Below are positions 25,188-35,800 of a stretch of DNA of 64,000 nt, piece after piece. Position 1 is the stretch's first letter; every line of letters starts with the position of its first letter. Where the stretch lies: contig LUCM01007300.1 of the NCBI GenBank assembly GCA_008360955.1, positions 550,765 through 614,764 of the forward strand, given 5' to 3'. Source of the stretch: Fasciolopsis buskii (Eukaryota > Platyhelminthes > Trematoda > Plagiorchiida > Fasciolidae). The position numbers and the translations under genes were made by a program. The notes beneath the pieces were generated by a model that saw only the letters and a program-made list of their open reading frames with translations, searched no databases and was not told the DNA's origin.

Positions 25188-25262
25188 CTGCTCGGTAGCG
25201 TAATGGCTAACGCATTCGACACAGAATCGTTCGTCCCGGGTTCGCGTCCCAGTTCGGGCGCG
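25188..25262 (+). repeat. tRNA-like pol III promoter region of the hammerhead element
   Basis: The A-box tagcgtaatgg (25196-25206) and B-box ggttcgcgtcc (25239-25249) are at tRNA spacing, with a possible anticodon stem attc/gaat between them. The acceptor stem does not close properly, so this is the tRNA-derived head of a SINE, not a working tRNA gene. It lies directly upstream of the hammerhead. Confidence 0.65.
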
Positions 25263-25270
25263 GTGGATAT

Positions 25271-25315
25271 GCACTGCTGATGATTCCTAACAAGGATGAA
25301 ACAGCTGTACAGTGC
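25271..25315 (+). ncRNA. Hammerhead ribozyme motif (type I, minimal stem III)
   Basis: Stem I is GCACTG (25271-25276) pairing with CAGTGC (25310-25315), six perfect pairs. The core is CTGATGA (25277-25283) and GAAA (25298-25301). Stem II is TCCT/AGGA with loop AACA. Stem III is a single C-G pair around AGCT, leaving the cleavage triplet GUA with predicted scission after A25309. Very short stem III is typical of metazoan retrozyme and Penelope-associated hammerheads, which may act as dimers. The pair next to the core in stem II is U-U, not G-C, a possible weakening. Activity is not shown by sequence alone. Confidence 0.75.
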
Positions 25316-25499
25316 TTCCATGGTTTCTTTATGGTGAGTTGAGCGATCATATCACGTGGTGAATTATTTCATGCAAACATTCAATCTCCTACTACTAAAA
25401 TGTATCAAGTAATCAAGCTCTGTAGGTCATATCCAAAGCCTTCGTCGTACTTAGGCTACCTGCAGAAAAGTCATCTATCAGTAGAGGTCGATCGCTTGA

Positions 25500-25540
25500 G
25501 CTAACGGACAGTAACCGTGCAAATCAGTGACGGATAGGTG
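25500..25540 (+). repeat. 41-bp direct repeat, copy 2
   Basis: Identical to 25109-25149 and offset by 391 bp. It is followed by two A residues and then the right target-site duplication, so it is the 3' end of the inserted RNA copy. Confidence 0.95.
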
Positions 25541-25542
25541 AA

Positions 25543-25557
25543 AATTACAAATCCATT
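25543..25557 (+). repeat. Right target-site duplication of the hammerhead element
   Basis: Identical to 24944-24958 over 15 bp (aattacaaatccatt). Confidence 0.85.
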
Positions 25558-27039
25558 GATATATTTTATGACACTAACTTAGATCGAGGTACTTTCTGAA
25601 CGAATGAACAAATTGACTTTACATGCACTATATGGACGTTATAATGCACATGCTCAAAGCTTGTTTGGTTCTGTTCATCTCTAACCAAGCCCATACTAAT
25701 ATGAATCACACTCAATAAATGAACTACTCAGACGACTTGCCATTCTTAGGTGTGCGACGATCTTTTCGTCAAGACGGTTTGCTTCAATAATCAGTCTGCT
25801 ACAAGAAGACAGAGGTGTTCCAATAAATACTGTACCATGTTCTCATTTCGGAAGGAATTCTTGTCAGGCATTTAGCAAGCAGAACTATTAGGTATGACAG
25901 TTCACGTGGAACTGAAGACGGGCTAATAAGAATGAAGCACACGGTTCTTCGGGGCTGATAATCTGTCCAGTTGATCAGTAAAAATAAGAGAACTCACGGA
26001 ATAACACGTAGCCTTCGAGCAGTCGAAAAAGCTCTTTACCTATTTGTCACTTTCAGAAGGGACGTTGTAGGCGGTACGATAATCGAAATAATAGGCGTAA
26101 ACGTATATTTCGCTGCTCAGCTGCGAATTTTGCTCAAACATTGACCGTGTACTCTTTCCCAGGCAAAACAGAATACCTACGTATTCTACCTCATACTGCG
26201 TACCTCACTTCTTTGGAAACTATGGAGTAACTTGCGCAGATGGGACTACAAAAGGACTGTCTGAACAAATAAAAAATCGTCTCGGTGTTGACTTAGCAAT
26301 CGATGAGAATCTCAATGCTCCTGATGGAATTTGAGCACTATCAATAAAGTCAGAGTGCTAACAAGGATTGGTAAAGGCCAATTTCTGTCTACGGTCGAAG
26401 TGACTGACATTTGACTAAAGAGTGCCCGTTTGAGCTCATAGATCAATATGCGTGATTCCCCGAATTGCCGTGATCGTCGGCACATAATGCGATTGCGAAA
26501 CTAGTAACATTTAACAGACATTGTCCATAATGAAAATGATTACCCGACACTTTAAGCGAGGCCTATCATTCGCACCGTTATTTTAGATCGCAATCACTCC
26601 AATACTTAAGAAAGCACAGTATTTATCCGATGGTTTTACTCGGCGTTCTGCAAGTTCTTCAGCGGACCACCAAAATGCAGCCGTATTCAGACGTTTGTTC
26701 GATTTATAAACACTATTTTACTGGATCTCTGGTTTTGAAATCGGAAACAGATTTTCTGAAGTACTGCGTTGATGTGAACCACGGCCACAGTGAATAGTAG
26801 CCTAGTTCTTATGGAGCTAATTCATAGTTCTTTCTCTACTACGATGGATATCATGGATGGTTTCGCAAACACATTGGGAAAACAATTTTATTTGTTTGAT
26901 TGACATATTAATAGTAAAAGAAAGTAAGATTATCCTTAATCACTTGTGGTTCATGCCACTGTTGCTCATATTACTCTAGTAGAACTAAATACCCCTTTGT
27001 GCACTACGAATCCGGGAGTTGATTTCCCATTCTATATGA

Positions 27040-27309
27040 ATCCTGCATTGGTATGCCACCACTACTGCCATTATTACTCCAGTCAACATTACTGTTACAT
27101 CTGCCGCAACAACAACTACTGCTGCTGCCAGTACCACCACTGACATTATTACTACGACTACTACTACTTTTACTTGGACCCATATTAGTATTAACTTATC
27201 CCCTTCCAACGGAAATACAGGGACTACTGCTACCAATTTTACCACTACAGCTACTACCAGTGTTGCATCTCCGTGTGTTACTACTGGTGCTGCCATTATA
27301 GCTATTTGA
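27040..27309 (+). repeat. Degenerate ACT/ACC trinucleotide repeat with a Thr-rich open frame
   Basis: An imperfect (ACY)n tract that is open in several frames. One frame runs 89 codons between stops (no ATG) and is 32/89 threonine, for example DIITTTTTTFTW. Thr-rich linkers occur in some flatworm retroelement proteins and in mucins, but no flanking domain is visible here. A decayed microsatellite is the simplest reading, and I do not call a gene. Confidence 0.7.
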
Positions 27310-28222
27310 GTCATTATTACACTTTCTTAGACATTGATCAAAAAGTCTATTCGCTTTTAATGCTTTTGTAAAAAGCATACGCAATTCGGTTATAGGATAA
27401 GTTGTGAAGTTTTGTAAACCAGATAGTCAGGTGTTAAGAAATGCTGAACAAACCGAATATGTTTGATTCTGGGTTTAGTACAACTTTCTGTTTTCGGGAA
27501 GTTTCCAAAAATAGTTTGAGCAGACTGTAATAACTGCCAACATTTTGATATTTTGTTTAATGAATCAAGATCAAAGCACTCAAGACCGCCGGCAGTATTC
27601 GCAAGAAATGATTGGGTGTTTGCCAGGTATGAGATACACGTCTCATACGATCTTCGGTTAGAGATTCACAGATTAGTTTTTAAGACTGCAAATTCCAGTT
27701 AGTCCGCTTCGAATACTGCATGGGCTGAAGTTCATTTTGTAACATCCAGTAAGCCAAGCTTCATGTGTGAGGCATAACATCTGGGAAAAATCACTTTCCG
27801 GATAGTATATTAGGTGAAATGGAAAACTAACATTTAGACGATTTTCTGGAATTTCGTCGAATGATCCGCATCACATGGGTTGTATCTTGGCTAAAATCAT
27901 AAAACACTGGAAGAACGAATAGTTTGAGGTTTGCAAGCATCAGAAATGGTTACGTCGAAAGAGTCTTGGATCTTGGACTGAAGGAATGCGACTTGAACGT
28001 GGTGACCACTAGAAGATCATGACAAACTGTGGACGGCATGTCGAATATCAGCGTTCTGTAATAATAATGTTATCCAGACAATAAACTTCATAGTAATTAC
28101 CATTGCTAATGAGGTAACTAGTCCTTCCACGGGCGATTGTATCGCAGTTAGTACCAGTGCGGTGAATATTTTAAAATATAAGAAGCATACGAAGCAAGTT
28201 ACTCGAAGTATTTTGTCAGCAT

Positions 28223-28251
28223 TGTGGAATATGAAAACATCACGAACCAAA
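28223..28251 (+). repeat. Short relic shared with the 32.2-kb element
   Basis: tgtggaatatgaa plus catcacgaac, with two mismatches between, recurs at 32200-32228, where it precedes the hammerhead-family segment. A match this long is unlikely by chance in 64 kb. The surrounding sequence is not alignable by eye, so only a fragment remains. Confidence 0.35.
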
Positions 28252-28796
28252 TAGTAATCAGAAAATTGTAATCGTCGGTCCTAGATTGAATAACTGTCTT
28301 GCAAATGAACCGTCTGACTAGTAGAAATCCAAACGACCTCCTTGTCATTCCGAATTTCAGGACGGTAACTCCGTTTTTATCATTGATGTGGATCTTGAAG
28401 TTACGGGGTGCATACCCCTTCCATATTTATCGCACGCCAGGCATTTAGTAAAAAGCTTTCACCTAAGCATTGATAAATGGAGCCTGGACATCATCCACTG
28501 AATCGAAACCTGGTGAAATTCAACACAATGCCCACTAAATAAAACTGACTTTTTCTTTTTTCCCATGCCATATGCTGTGGGACCAAAACAATGGGTTCCA
28601 TTGAACAAGCGGACTCTGACCGAGTAACTTTTGCGATTCTTCGAAGTCCAAGACTATCGAATTAACGAATGCTTTATTGCTAGCGGCTTGTTCATGCTGT
28701 TCTGACACCCAACCAAGTCGGTGTCTCGATTTCTCCCCAATAGGTCCGCTATAACTACAGTTTCGGATTAAAAAAAGAATGACCTGTCAGAAGTTC

Positions 28797-28950
28797 TCGG
28801 TCGGCAATGGCCAGGCGGATAGGCCTTAGTGTTTGGACATGAAGGTTGAGGGTTCGAATCCCCCCGCCGCCGGTCAAATTCCCCACTTGGCAGTCCTCTG
28901 TTGGACGCAGCCCCCTTCCTGATGATGTGCATTGTTATTTCATAAATAAA
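28797..28950 (+). repeat. tRNA-derived SINE
   Basis: Clear pol III boxes: A box tggccaggcgg (28808-28818) and a perfect B box ggttcgaatcc (28851-28861). A GC-rich body (cccccgccgccggtc) follows, then about 70 bp to an A/T-rich end near cataaataaagg. The antisense frame reads SNPQPS, a familiar false-protein signature of tRNA-derived SINEs. The acceptor stem does not pair, so it is not a tRNA gene. It is a different family from the hammerhead element at 25 kb. No target-site duplication was identified. Confidence 0.65.
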
Positions 28951-30554
28951 GGAAGTAAAAGATAAATGGTACTGCGAGAATCCACGTGCCACACAGCGCC
29001 GAAACCTGTCGCAAAGAAACGGAGAAATGTTTTGCGCATCCGATTGTATCATTCGTTCATAAAATATTATTCCTATAGTTCAGCTAATTATCATTTAGGA
29101 TTACGGAGCTTTCTTGAAGCTAAACGTCCGGCCAGAGCAAAAAACTCGTGGAAAAAGAGTCTACCTTGTCTTATAGAATTACACACTTAGTTGATTTGCA
29201 GACCTAGGTGGACAGGCTAAACCTTAGGAGAAAATGCGAATTTGTCCAATCCACAACTTGCATCGAACAAAGGATGATGGGTTTCCGTGTGTGCTGAGGT
29301 GTTTTCGTTTGTCTGTGCACGCATAAAGTATCCTCACATCATGCTACACACTGACCATAAACCCAATATAAAAAATGAATAGTCGACTTAGCAACCAGCT
29401 CTCGAATCCCTTGGATAGATCAGCGACGGATGAGATTCGGTGCAACGAATTACGCCACTTTTACGATGAATGCCGTCCTTACACTGATTCGGAAGTAGCC
29501 AGATAAGACCATTATTGACACTATGTAGCAAAAGTCGGTTTTCGTTTTGTTCAGTGACTTATTTCTATTCTCACAGACTTGAATTTTCCAGAAAGCTAAC
29601 TATATGGTTTCAGCAATACTGAAGTGCTAAGGCATGCGTCTACTAAGTAGACACCACAGGAAAATGACCAGAATAATTTATACAGAATTAAACGACTTGA
29701 GGGCACTTAGCTTTGTACATTGTGGAGTCCGCGTTGTAAAGAATTTGGAGGAAATGCATTGAGGTCTTGGATACAAACAGGCCTATTGAAATGAATGACC
29801 CTGGCCTTGTGCGAATTCATCGGGCGTTCATATTTGACAGGCTGAGTGAACTGAGCTCATTCAGCTCCGGTATTAATCTTCATACGGTCAACAAGATGAA
29901 AGAGTTATCCAAACCTGGTTGCCGAGCAATACGGCTCTGTTGGTTGCGAATGAACTAAGAATAATTCAAAGAGTTCGGTAAATTTGTCTTCTAAATCCAG
30001 GTAAACAAAATTCGGAGGTGGACACAAAGGCTTTTACACATGGCATTGCTAAGAAAGCTGATAACTGGGCATGCCAAATTCACCTAGCTTCCATATCATG
30101 TAGGCTCGGGCATGCATATTCACATGGAAAGCCATTCAGCCAACCCTTGCTCGGTCAATTCGCATCTGTTCACAAACCGTTCCAATTTAACAGAATCACC
30201 AAAAGTTGTACACTGTGCGAATAAATAGTTTGCGTCCACAGACAGCCGAAAACTAACCAGCATTCTCGAACGGCAGGAAAATTTTTGGAGGAACACCATG
30301 GCTTCAGTGGACAAAATATCAAAAGCTCAGTTAGGGCCGAAGTTCCAGGAAATATCAACACTGATAGGGATCAAATGAAGGCTGCTTTATTAAAAAGTAC
30401 AACAATATTTTCTTCAATCACACAAGTTCATAACAGGAAAGAAGTTAAACCACATAAAATCCATCTGAGATTGACCAGTCGTTGCTGTTTACAAACAAAA
30501 AAAACAGGAAGAAAAGAGCAACAAGTTTTCCTCCTAACAAGTTAGCAAAATCTG

Positions 30555-30592
30555 AATATATATATAACTATATTTATAATATTTATATACAC
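30555..30592. repeat. AT-rich simple repeat
   Basis: Imperfect TATA/TTATAA tract of about 38 bp. Confidence 0.7.
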
Positions 30593-31543
30593 ACCTGCAT
30601 ATATTCGTGCATTTATTATCATATGCATATCTGCCTCATTGTTCATCACTCGCATTCATATCACCTTCACATAAATAAAAATCACAAAAAAAATACATCC
30701 AAAAACGAATATAATCTAGTACAAAATCTTCTCTCTGGTTTTATGATGCATTGATTATCTTTTGACCGAGCGACTTATCATTTCAGTCTGTCGCAGGCTA
30801 TGATTAAAACCCATAAAATTCATATCAGCCAACAGACCGACGCGTTTTTGGATGGACAAAAATTTCTAGCAGAAGTCTGACCCGATTATGCTGTACGGAG
30901 TCACCTAAGATTGCCTCCACCAACTTGGAGGAGTCCAGGAAACACGGGGAAAAATGTTAGATAAAAATGTCCTGGAGTTTGTCTTCGGTTTGTTGTGCAT
31001 TCTGTGATGCATTTGGCTATCCGTACAGCACTTCGGGAAAAGTGTTCAGTCTGAAGGGTGATTAAATAAGTACACTGAGAACAGCAAAGATTTCCGATTT
31101 CTTCGTAGAAGCGAACGGCTTAGCTGAAAATCATGGTATTTTCCTGTTTGCAAAAAGGGCGGAGTCTGGTAAAGTGACCTGAAGAAAAGGCCGAATTTAA
31201 GCAATGCAGTGAACCAGCAAACGTTAGGTATAACTCATAATAGAGGAAGAACAGTTGAGTTTTGATGCGAACCGCGCCATGATTTGTTCGATTGCTGTCC
31301 CGTTTCGCACTAGGTCTTATGATATACTTCAAACCTAATAAACCATTATAAAGTAAACCGTATATTCCTTTTGCTGACGGACTATTGGATAACATTGAGC
31401 TGAAATTTGGTTAACTTTTATGCTCGATGATTGTCCTTAAGCAATCTTCATTCAAAATTTCCGAACACTCGCGGACTTGTTAGGCATTCACTTTTTTGCT
31501 CTAGGACAATCGCAACTTACGGAAGGGATGCCATTAGGGTTAG

Positions 31544-31565
31544 TAATATATATATATATATATTA
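31544..31565. repeat. (TA)n microsatellite, self-complementary
   Basis: A perfect 22-bp taa(ta)n tta block. Confidence 0.9.
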
Positions 31566-31778
31566 CATAAACAGGCTGGATTTTTGGAATGTGTTGTGCG
31601 TAGCTTAATAACTGCTAGAATTTTGTTAGAATTGGTTGTACAATGAAGATTAAAGCGTTTCTTATAACATCCTGGACTTCGAATTTCATTTAATTTCAAC
31701 AGTCGAAGTGCGAGATCCAGGTGATGAATCGTTGCTTCATTTTGCCTGTTGGAATAAATATTCCTTCCCGGAGAAGAC

Positions 31779-31830
31779 AAGTTAGCGCAATTGGTTACGC
31801 ATGAGACCAGAAACGGGTGACCTCGGATAT
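31779..31830 (+). repeat. Possible tRNA-derived fragment
   Basis: ttagcgcaattggttacgc (31782-31800) is an excellent tRNA D-arm/A-box. The expected B box is only weakly present (cgggtgacctc, starting near 31814). It is probably a truncated SINE or tRNA pseudogene. Confidence 0.3.
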
Positions 31831-32144
31831 TGTCTAGTCGCTGACTTACTGAATATCTAATGTGCTTGCTATGTTATTTAACTGGGAGTTGACCGCTGAT
31901 GATATAGTACTTTAACTGGTAAGCCTCACAGCAAAAACATAATCCACTGTTGGGAAGTCACAGAAGAGTTATATAATGGTTTCGTCTAATCCAATGAAAA
32001 TCAGCACCAGCGATTGTTCATCATCGTGCGTTACATGTGACACAAAAACGCGCTTGTAAACCAAATAGCTCAATCAGTAATCTGACCGGGCAAGCACTCG
32101 ATAATGCTTCGAACAACACCATTACATGATTTAGTGCACTTATT

Positions 32145-32345
32145 TGTTGCTCAGCTCTGTACACTAGGTGATCAACATCGAAATAACTGACCGCTTCTTT
32201 GTGGAATATGAATGCATCACGAACAAACCGGCAGAGCCATGTCACTATAACGGTTCGACTCGAGTTCGCGTCTCTTTTCCTACGTATTGCATAATCACTG
32301 TTGATGAGCCCAAAAAGATGAAACGTATGCCTACGATGTTTCGCA
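32145..32345 (+). repeat. Older copy of the hammerhead SINE family, A-box region deleted
   Basis: Segments occur in the same order as in the 25-kb unit: taggtg plus caacatc (end of the 41-bp repeat and what follows), tgtgg, gaacaaaccg plus cagagcc, then the B-box-like gagttcgcgtctc (25-kb copy: gggttcgcgtccc), then ttgatgag and gatgaaac where the intact copy has ctgatgat and gatgaaac. About 35 bp including the A box are missing and C3 of the hammerhead core is T, so it is inactive. The homology running through the 41-bp repeat supports that repeat being part of the unit. ORFs crossing this segment on both strands are therefore not genes. Confidence 0.5.
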
Positions 32346-32899
32346 ATGAGAAGTTCGGAAATGACGTTAAAAGATATAATTTGGAGGACCACATTGATTC
32401 CTCTACTACTGATAAACTATCACTGGTATTCAGAGTAGATATACCAGTTCACTTGAACATCTACCCAAAAGTATACAAACTTCCTCTGGCTAAGCACCTT
32501 TTACTTAAACCTATTGCAAAATAATGACAGATTCTTCAAACTTCAGACATATGCTAACCTTTATTGATGTCCTATTTGATATCTCTCCCAGAAACCTGCA
32601 CCGATCATACGAATAAATCAAAAGAATTTGTGGCAATTGTGGAGGAAACTGCATCAGTTTTGCATTCGCAGCCAACATAATTTGGATATGAGAGGGAACT
32701 TGGTGGGCATAATTGTCCATCTATTTTACGTTTCAGCTAGGCTGTGGTCTGTCCTATTCTACCCGCGTTGCCAACAATACATTTGTCAAGTGACATATCG
32801 TGCATTTCCGATTTTGAAACTGAGTTAGCATGGCTGCATCACATATCCTTCTTACCTTCCATGAAAACAGAAGAGAATTGAATTTTTCACGTCCCGAAC

Positions 32900-35800
32900 G
32901 ATTTAATCACTGTCACCGCATCTTCACCATCAGATGGTTATTGGAGTGAAGATAATTTGTTCCGTAAAACCTTTCTTTTGAACTATCGATGCCTACTTTT
33001 GAGGGAACAAATCAAAAGCGGACATGTTTGCTGTGAATACGGACAAATTTAATAAATTACAATAGATTGAAAAATATTGCTTGCATCGCTTTGTAGCAGA
33101 TTACGCTGGCGCATAGAAATATTTCCTGAATTAACCCCAAACGAAGGACGTAAGGGAAGATTTAACAAGATTCTCATTGTCCCCGTACGACGAACTCCGT
33201 TCCCTGATCCACCCTAGTGGTGCATAAATCCACGCAGCCACATTTGTATAACCGAGCATTGTGTATGCATTCGTTCCTCTGTGAGCACATGTTCAATAGG
33301 ATACAAAACTAACGTTCTCCACACATGCACACAAAAACGGACACGTAGGACTGAATGTAGCAAACCTCGTTATTCGTGAGGATAAGCAAGTAGAAAGAGA
33401 GTTAAAAAGAAATTTATGCAAAACTGAGAGAATTTTAAGATATTAATACTATCACAATCATTATTCTAGTGGTTGTAAAATCATTCAAGTGCAACGGAAG
33501 TCGTTACAATACTATCACTACCACTAATACTTCTGCTATTTCTATTTTGTCCCCGGGTGAATCAGTCCGAATCTAGTATTCAAAGAGAGCTCGTTCACAT
33601 TGTTTTTCTCTGTTGACAGGAAATGAAACTGCATTTGCAACCACGGGTGATCGTTGAGTGATTTTTTCCATACTCCGTCGAACGCGGGCGCACTCTCTTC
33701 AAGTCTTTGTATGACTTATGTGCTCATTTATCAATGATTGCATTGTCTGAAGATGGAATAGGAAGCTTTTAGATGGATAGCGGTCCGCTCGAAAACTAGT
33801 TTGAACAAAGTGCAAACCTTATGTTTTAATCAAGAGTAGTAAAAAGGCGGAAACTAGAGTTGTATTGTAAGGGTTGAACAAAAGCTTGATTTTAACAGAC
33901 TGGGCCTCTTAACTAAACATGAGCCAGCGAATGTCACAATTTCGTTATCCTTCTAACAGCAGCTGGTCATTGTTTACCAATGGCCGACTACTTTATTTAA
34001 CACAATCAGGATTGAGATGAATGTGTATTTTACGACAACGCATAATGCAGCTGTACACCACGTGAAATATGTGAGAGTAACTTGACTTGAAGACCTAGCG
34101 TGAATTTCGTCAATAAAGGTTATTTCAGTGAGGCAGCGTGAGTTGATTTTAGTCCAATTCCTGTCCACTAAAATCGGCCTGAGGCTACTGGTCGATAGTC
34201 TCCTACTGCCCGAAAGTGGTCAGAAGATACCAAACAAAGAAAGCAAAATGCGCTTGCTGTGGACGGACAGACTTTGGTATCAAAATCCCAATAATGCGCC
34301 TAATCATATCGTCTCATCTAGTGCCAATGTTTATTCTAAAATATTCCGTTTTGATTTCTGAATGAAGGCTGCAATCTCAATGATAGTTACAGTGAACCGA
34401 GCATTCACAATCGCATATTTGTAGCTTCTGGTCAGGTTTATCAGTGACCCTTTACTCGTGTTAGACAAGCCCGGGCGAAACGGTAGTCAGATACCGAACA
34501 GAGATTCGTGTGACTAAATTTTATTTCCTGCATGCGCAAGGAAACTTGAACTCTTTTTTGGATGGCCTTGGAAAAGACAACCTCTGGGCGACATCAAGGG
34601 CCTGGGTATTTTATTATATAACTGGGGAAAATAATGATTAAAAACCCACTGATAGTCGTCTTGTTCTCCAACCTTTGAAGGGAGTGGTTCGTTTCTTCTA
34701 ATTGCACATTTATATAGAGTACAAAGAACAAGCAATAGTTTGGATCAACCAATAGGTCGATTGACAAACAGCCCTACGGGTTCGTATTAGTACAACATGT
34801 GGACTGGGATAAGCAGTACAAATCTCAGACGGATAGACAAGGCTAAAACATAGCGTTACACATGCATGCGCTCCGTGAAGCGGAAAGTTTACGTGACCTG
34901 CGTCTCAGTAAACCTCAAATCCGGTGAACCAAGCACTGTACTGAATGAGTTTGCAATGGAGAACCCGAAATTTTAGTCTAAAATGAGGCAGTAAAATGAT
35001 GAAAAATGTTGCTTTGTTTGCAGTTGCAAATTTAAACATCCACCTTGGGGACTCAGGCAAAACAAAACGTGTTATTTTGTGTAACGAAATTTGACCAGAT
35101 CAAATTTATCTCCTACTGTAAGTCGTCAACTTGTTAGTAAATCGGGGACTTGGTCACAGAAGAAGGTAATAGGTCCTTGATAGAAATAAAATTCGACAGT
35201 TATCTTGACTATTTAATCATTGACATTATGATTTAAATCAATGGGGAGAATATTCCGTGGCAAAGGCTGCCGTAAAAGCAACTAACTTTCCTCCTATCGA
35301 GATTGTCGCCTGCGCCCACCAGCGCATATTCAATGACTTTTCAAATGGAGTCTAAGCCGCATGTATGATGTCAGTTGTAAATACCCAGTGGGATGCAATT
35401 GGTACGTAGTCGTCGCTTATAAACAAGCATAACGGTCGATGTCCAGACCGGAAACCTTAATTGGGCAGTTATAAGTATGCTATTCTGGTTTCGGCTTCGT
35501 CTGGGATGAAGCTGAGACGGTACAACTTTGTTGGTACTCAGTCGGTTGCACGGAACGGTTGAGTAGGTTCTTAAGAGAGATTTGATAGTGTCTCAATCAT
35601 CATTGGATAGCAACTCGTTTCATCAACTTCTATCACTTACTTATGGCTAGGTTTTCCATCAAATAGGTAACAAAATTACTATTTTCCTCATCATAGAATG
35701 CAACCACTGACGGCCGTGAAATGATTAGGGGAGGAGGTAGACCGGTAACAGAACGGTTTGAACCCACGACATCGTCATCCGCATATTGTAGTGTTGGCCG

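Larger units (their letters stand above)
24959..25542 (+). mobile_element. Retroposed hammerhead-ribozyme SINE/retrozyme-like element with inverted 5' arm
   Basis: A 584-bp insertion bounded by identical 15-bp target-site duplications. From left to right it holds: an inverted 150-bp arm (to 25109); a 41-bp direct repeat (25109-25149); a tRNA-like promoter (A box 25196-25206, B box 25239-25249); a compact hammerhead (25271-25315); the right arm (25248-25402), with only 6 differences from the left in 155 bp; 97 bp unique to this side; and a second identical 41-bp repeat (25500-25540). The direct repeats define a 391-bp unit. No protein is encoded, so mobilisation must come in trans. Known relatives in kind are the schistosome SINE with pol III promoter plus hammerhead, and metazoan retrozymes linked to Penelope-like elements. 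Its assignment to either class is inference. Confidence 0.8.

Noticed and set aside
32021..32524. Overlapping 123- and 118-codon ORFs on opposite strands
   Set aside because: Most of the interval is explained by a decayed hammerhead-family SINE, and the translations show no domain.
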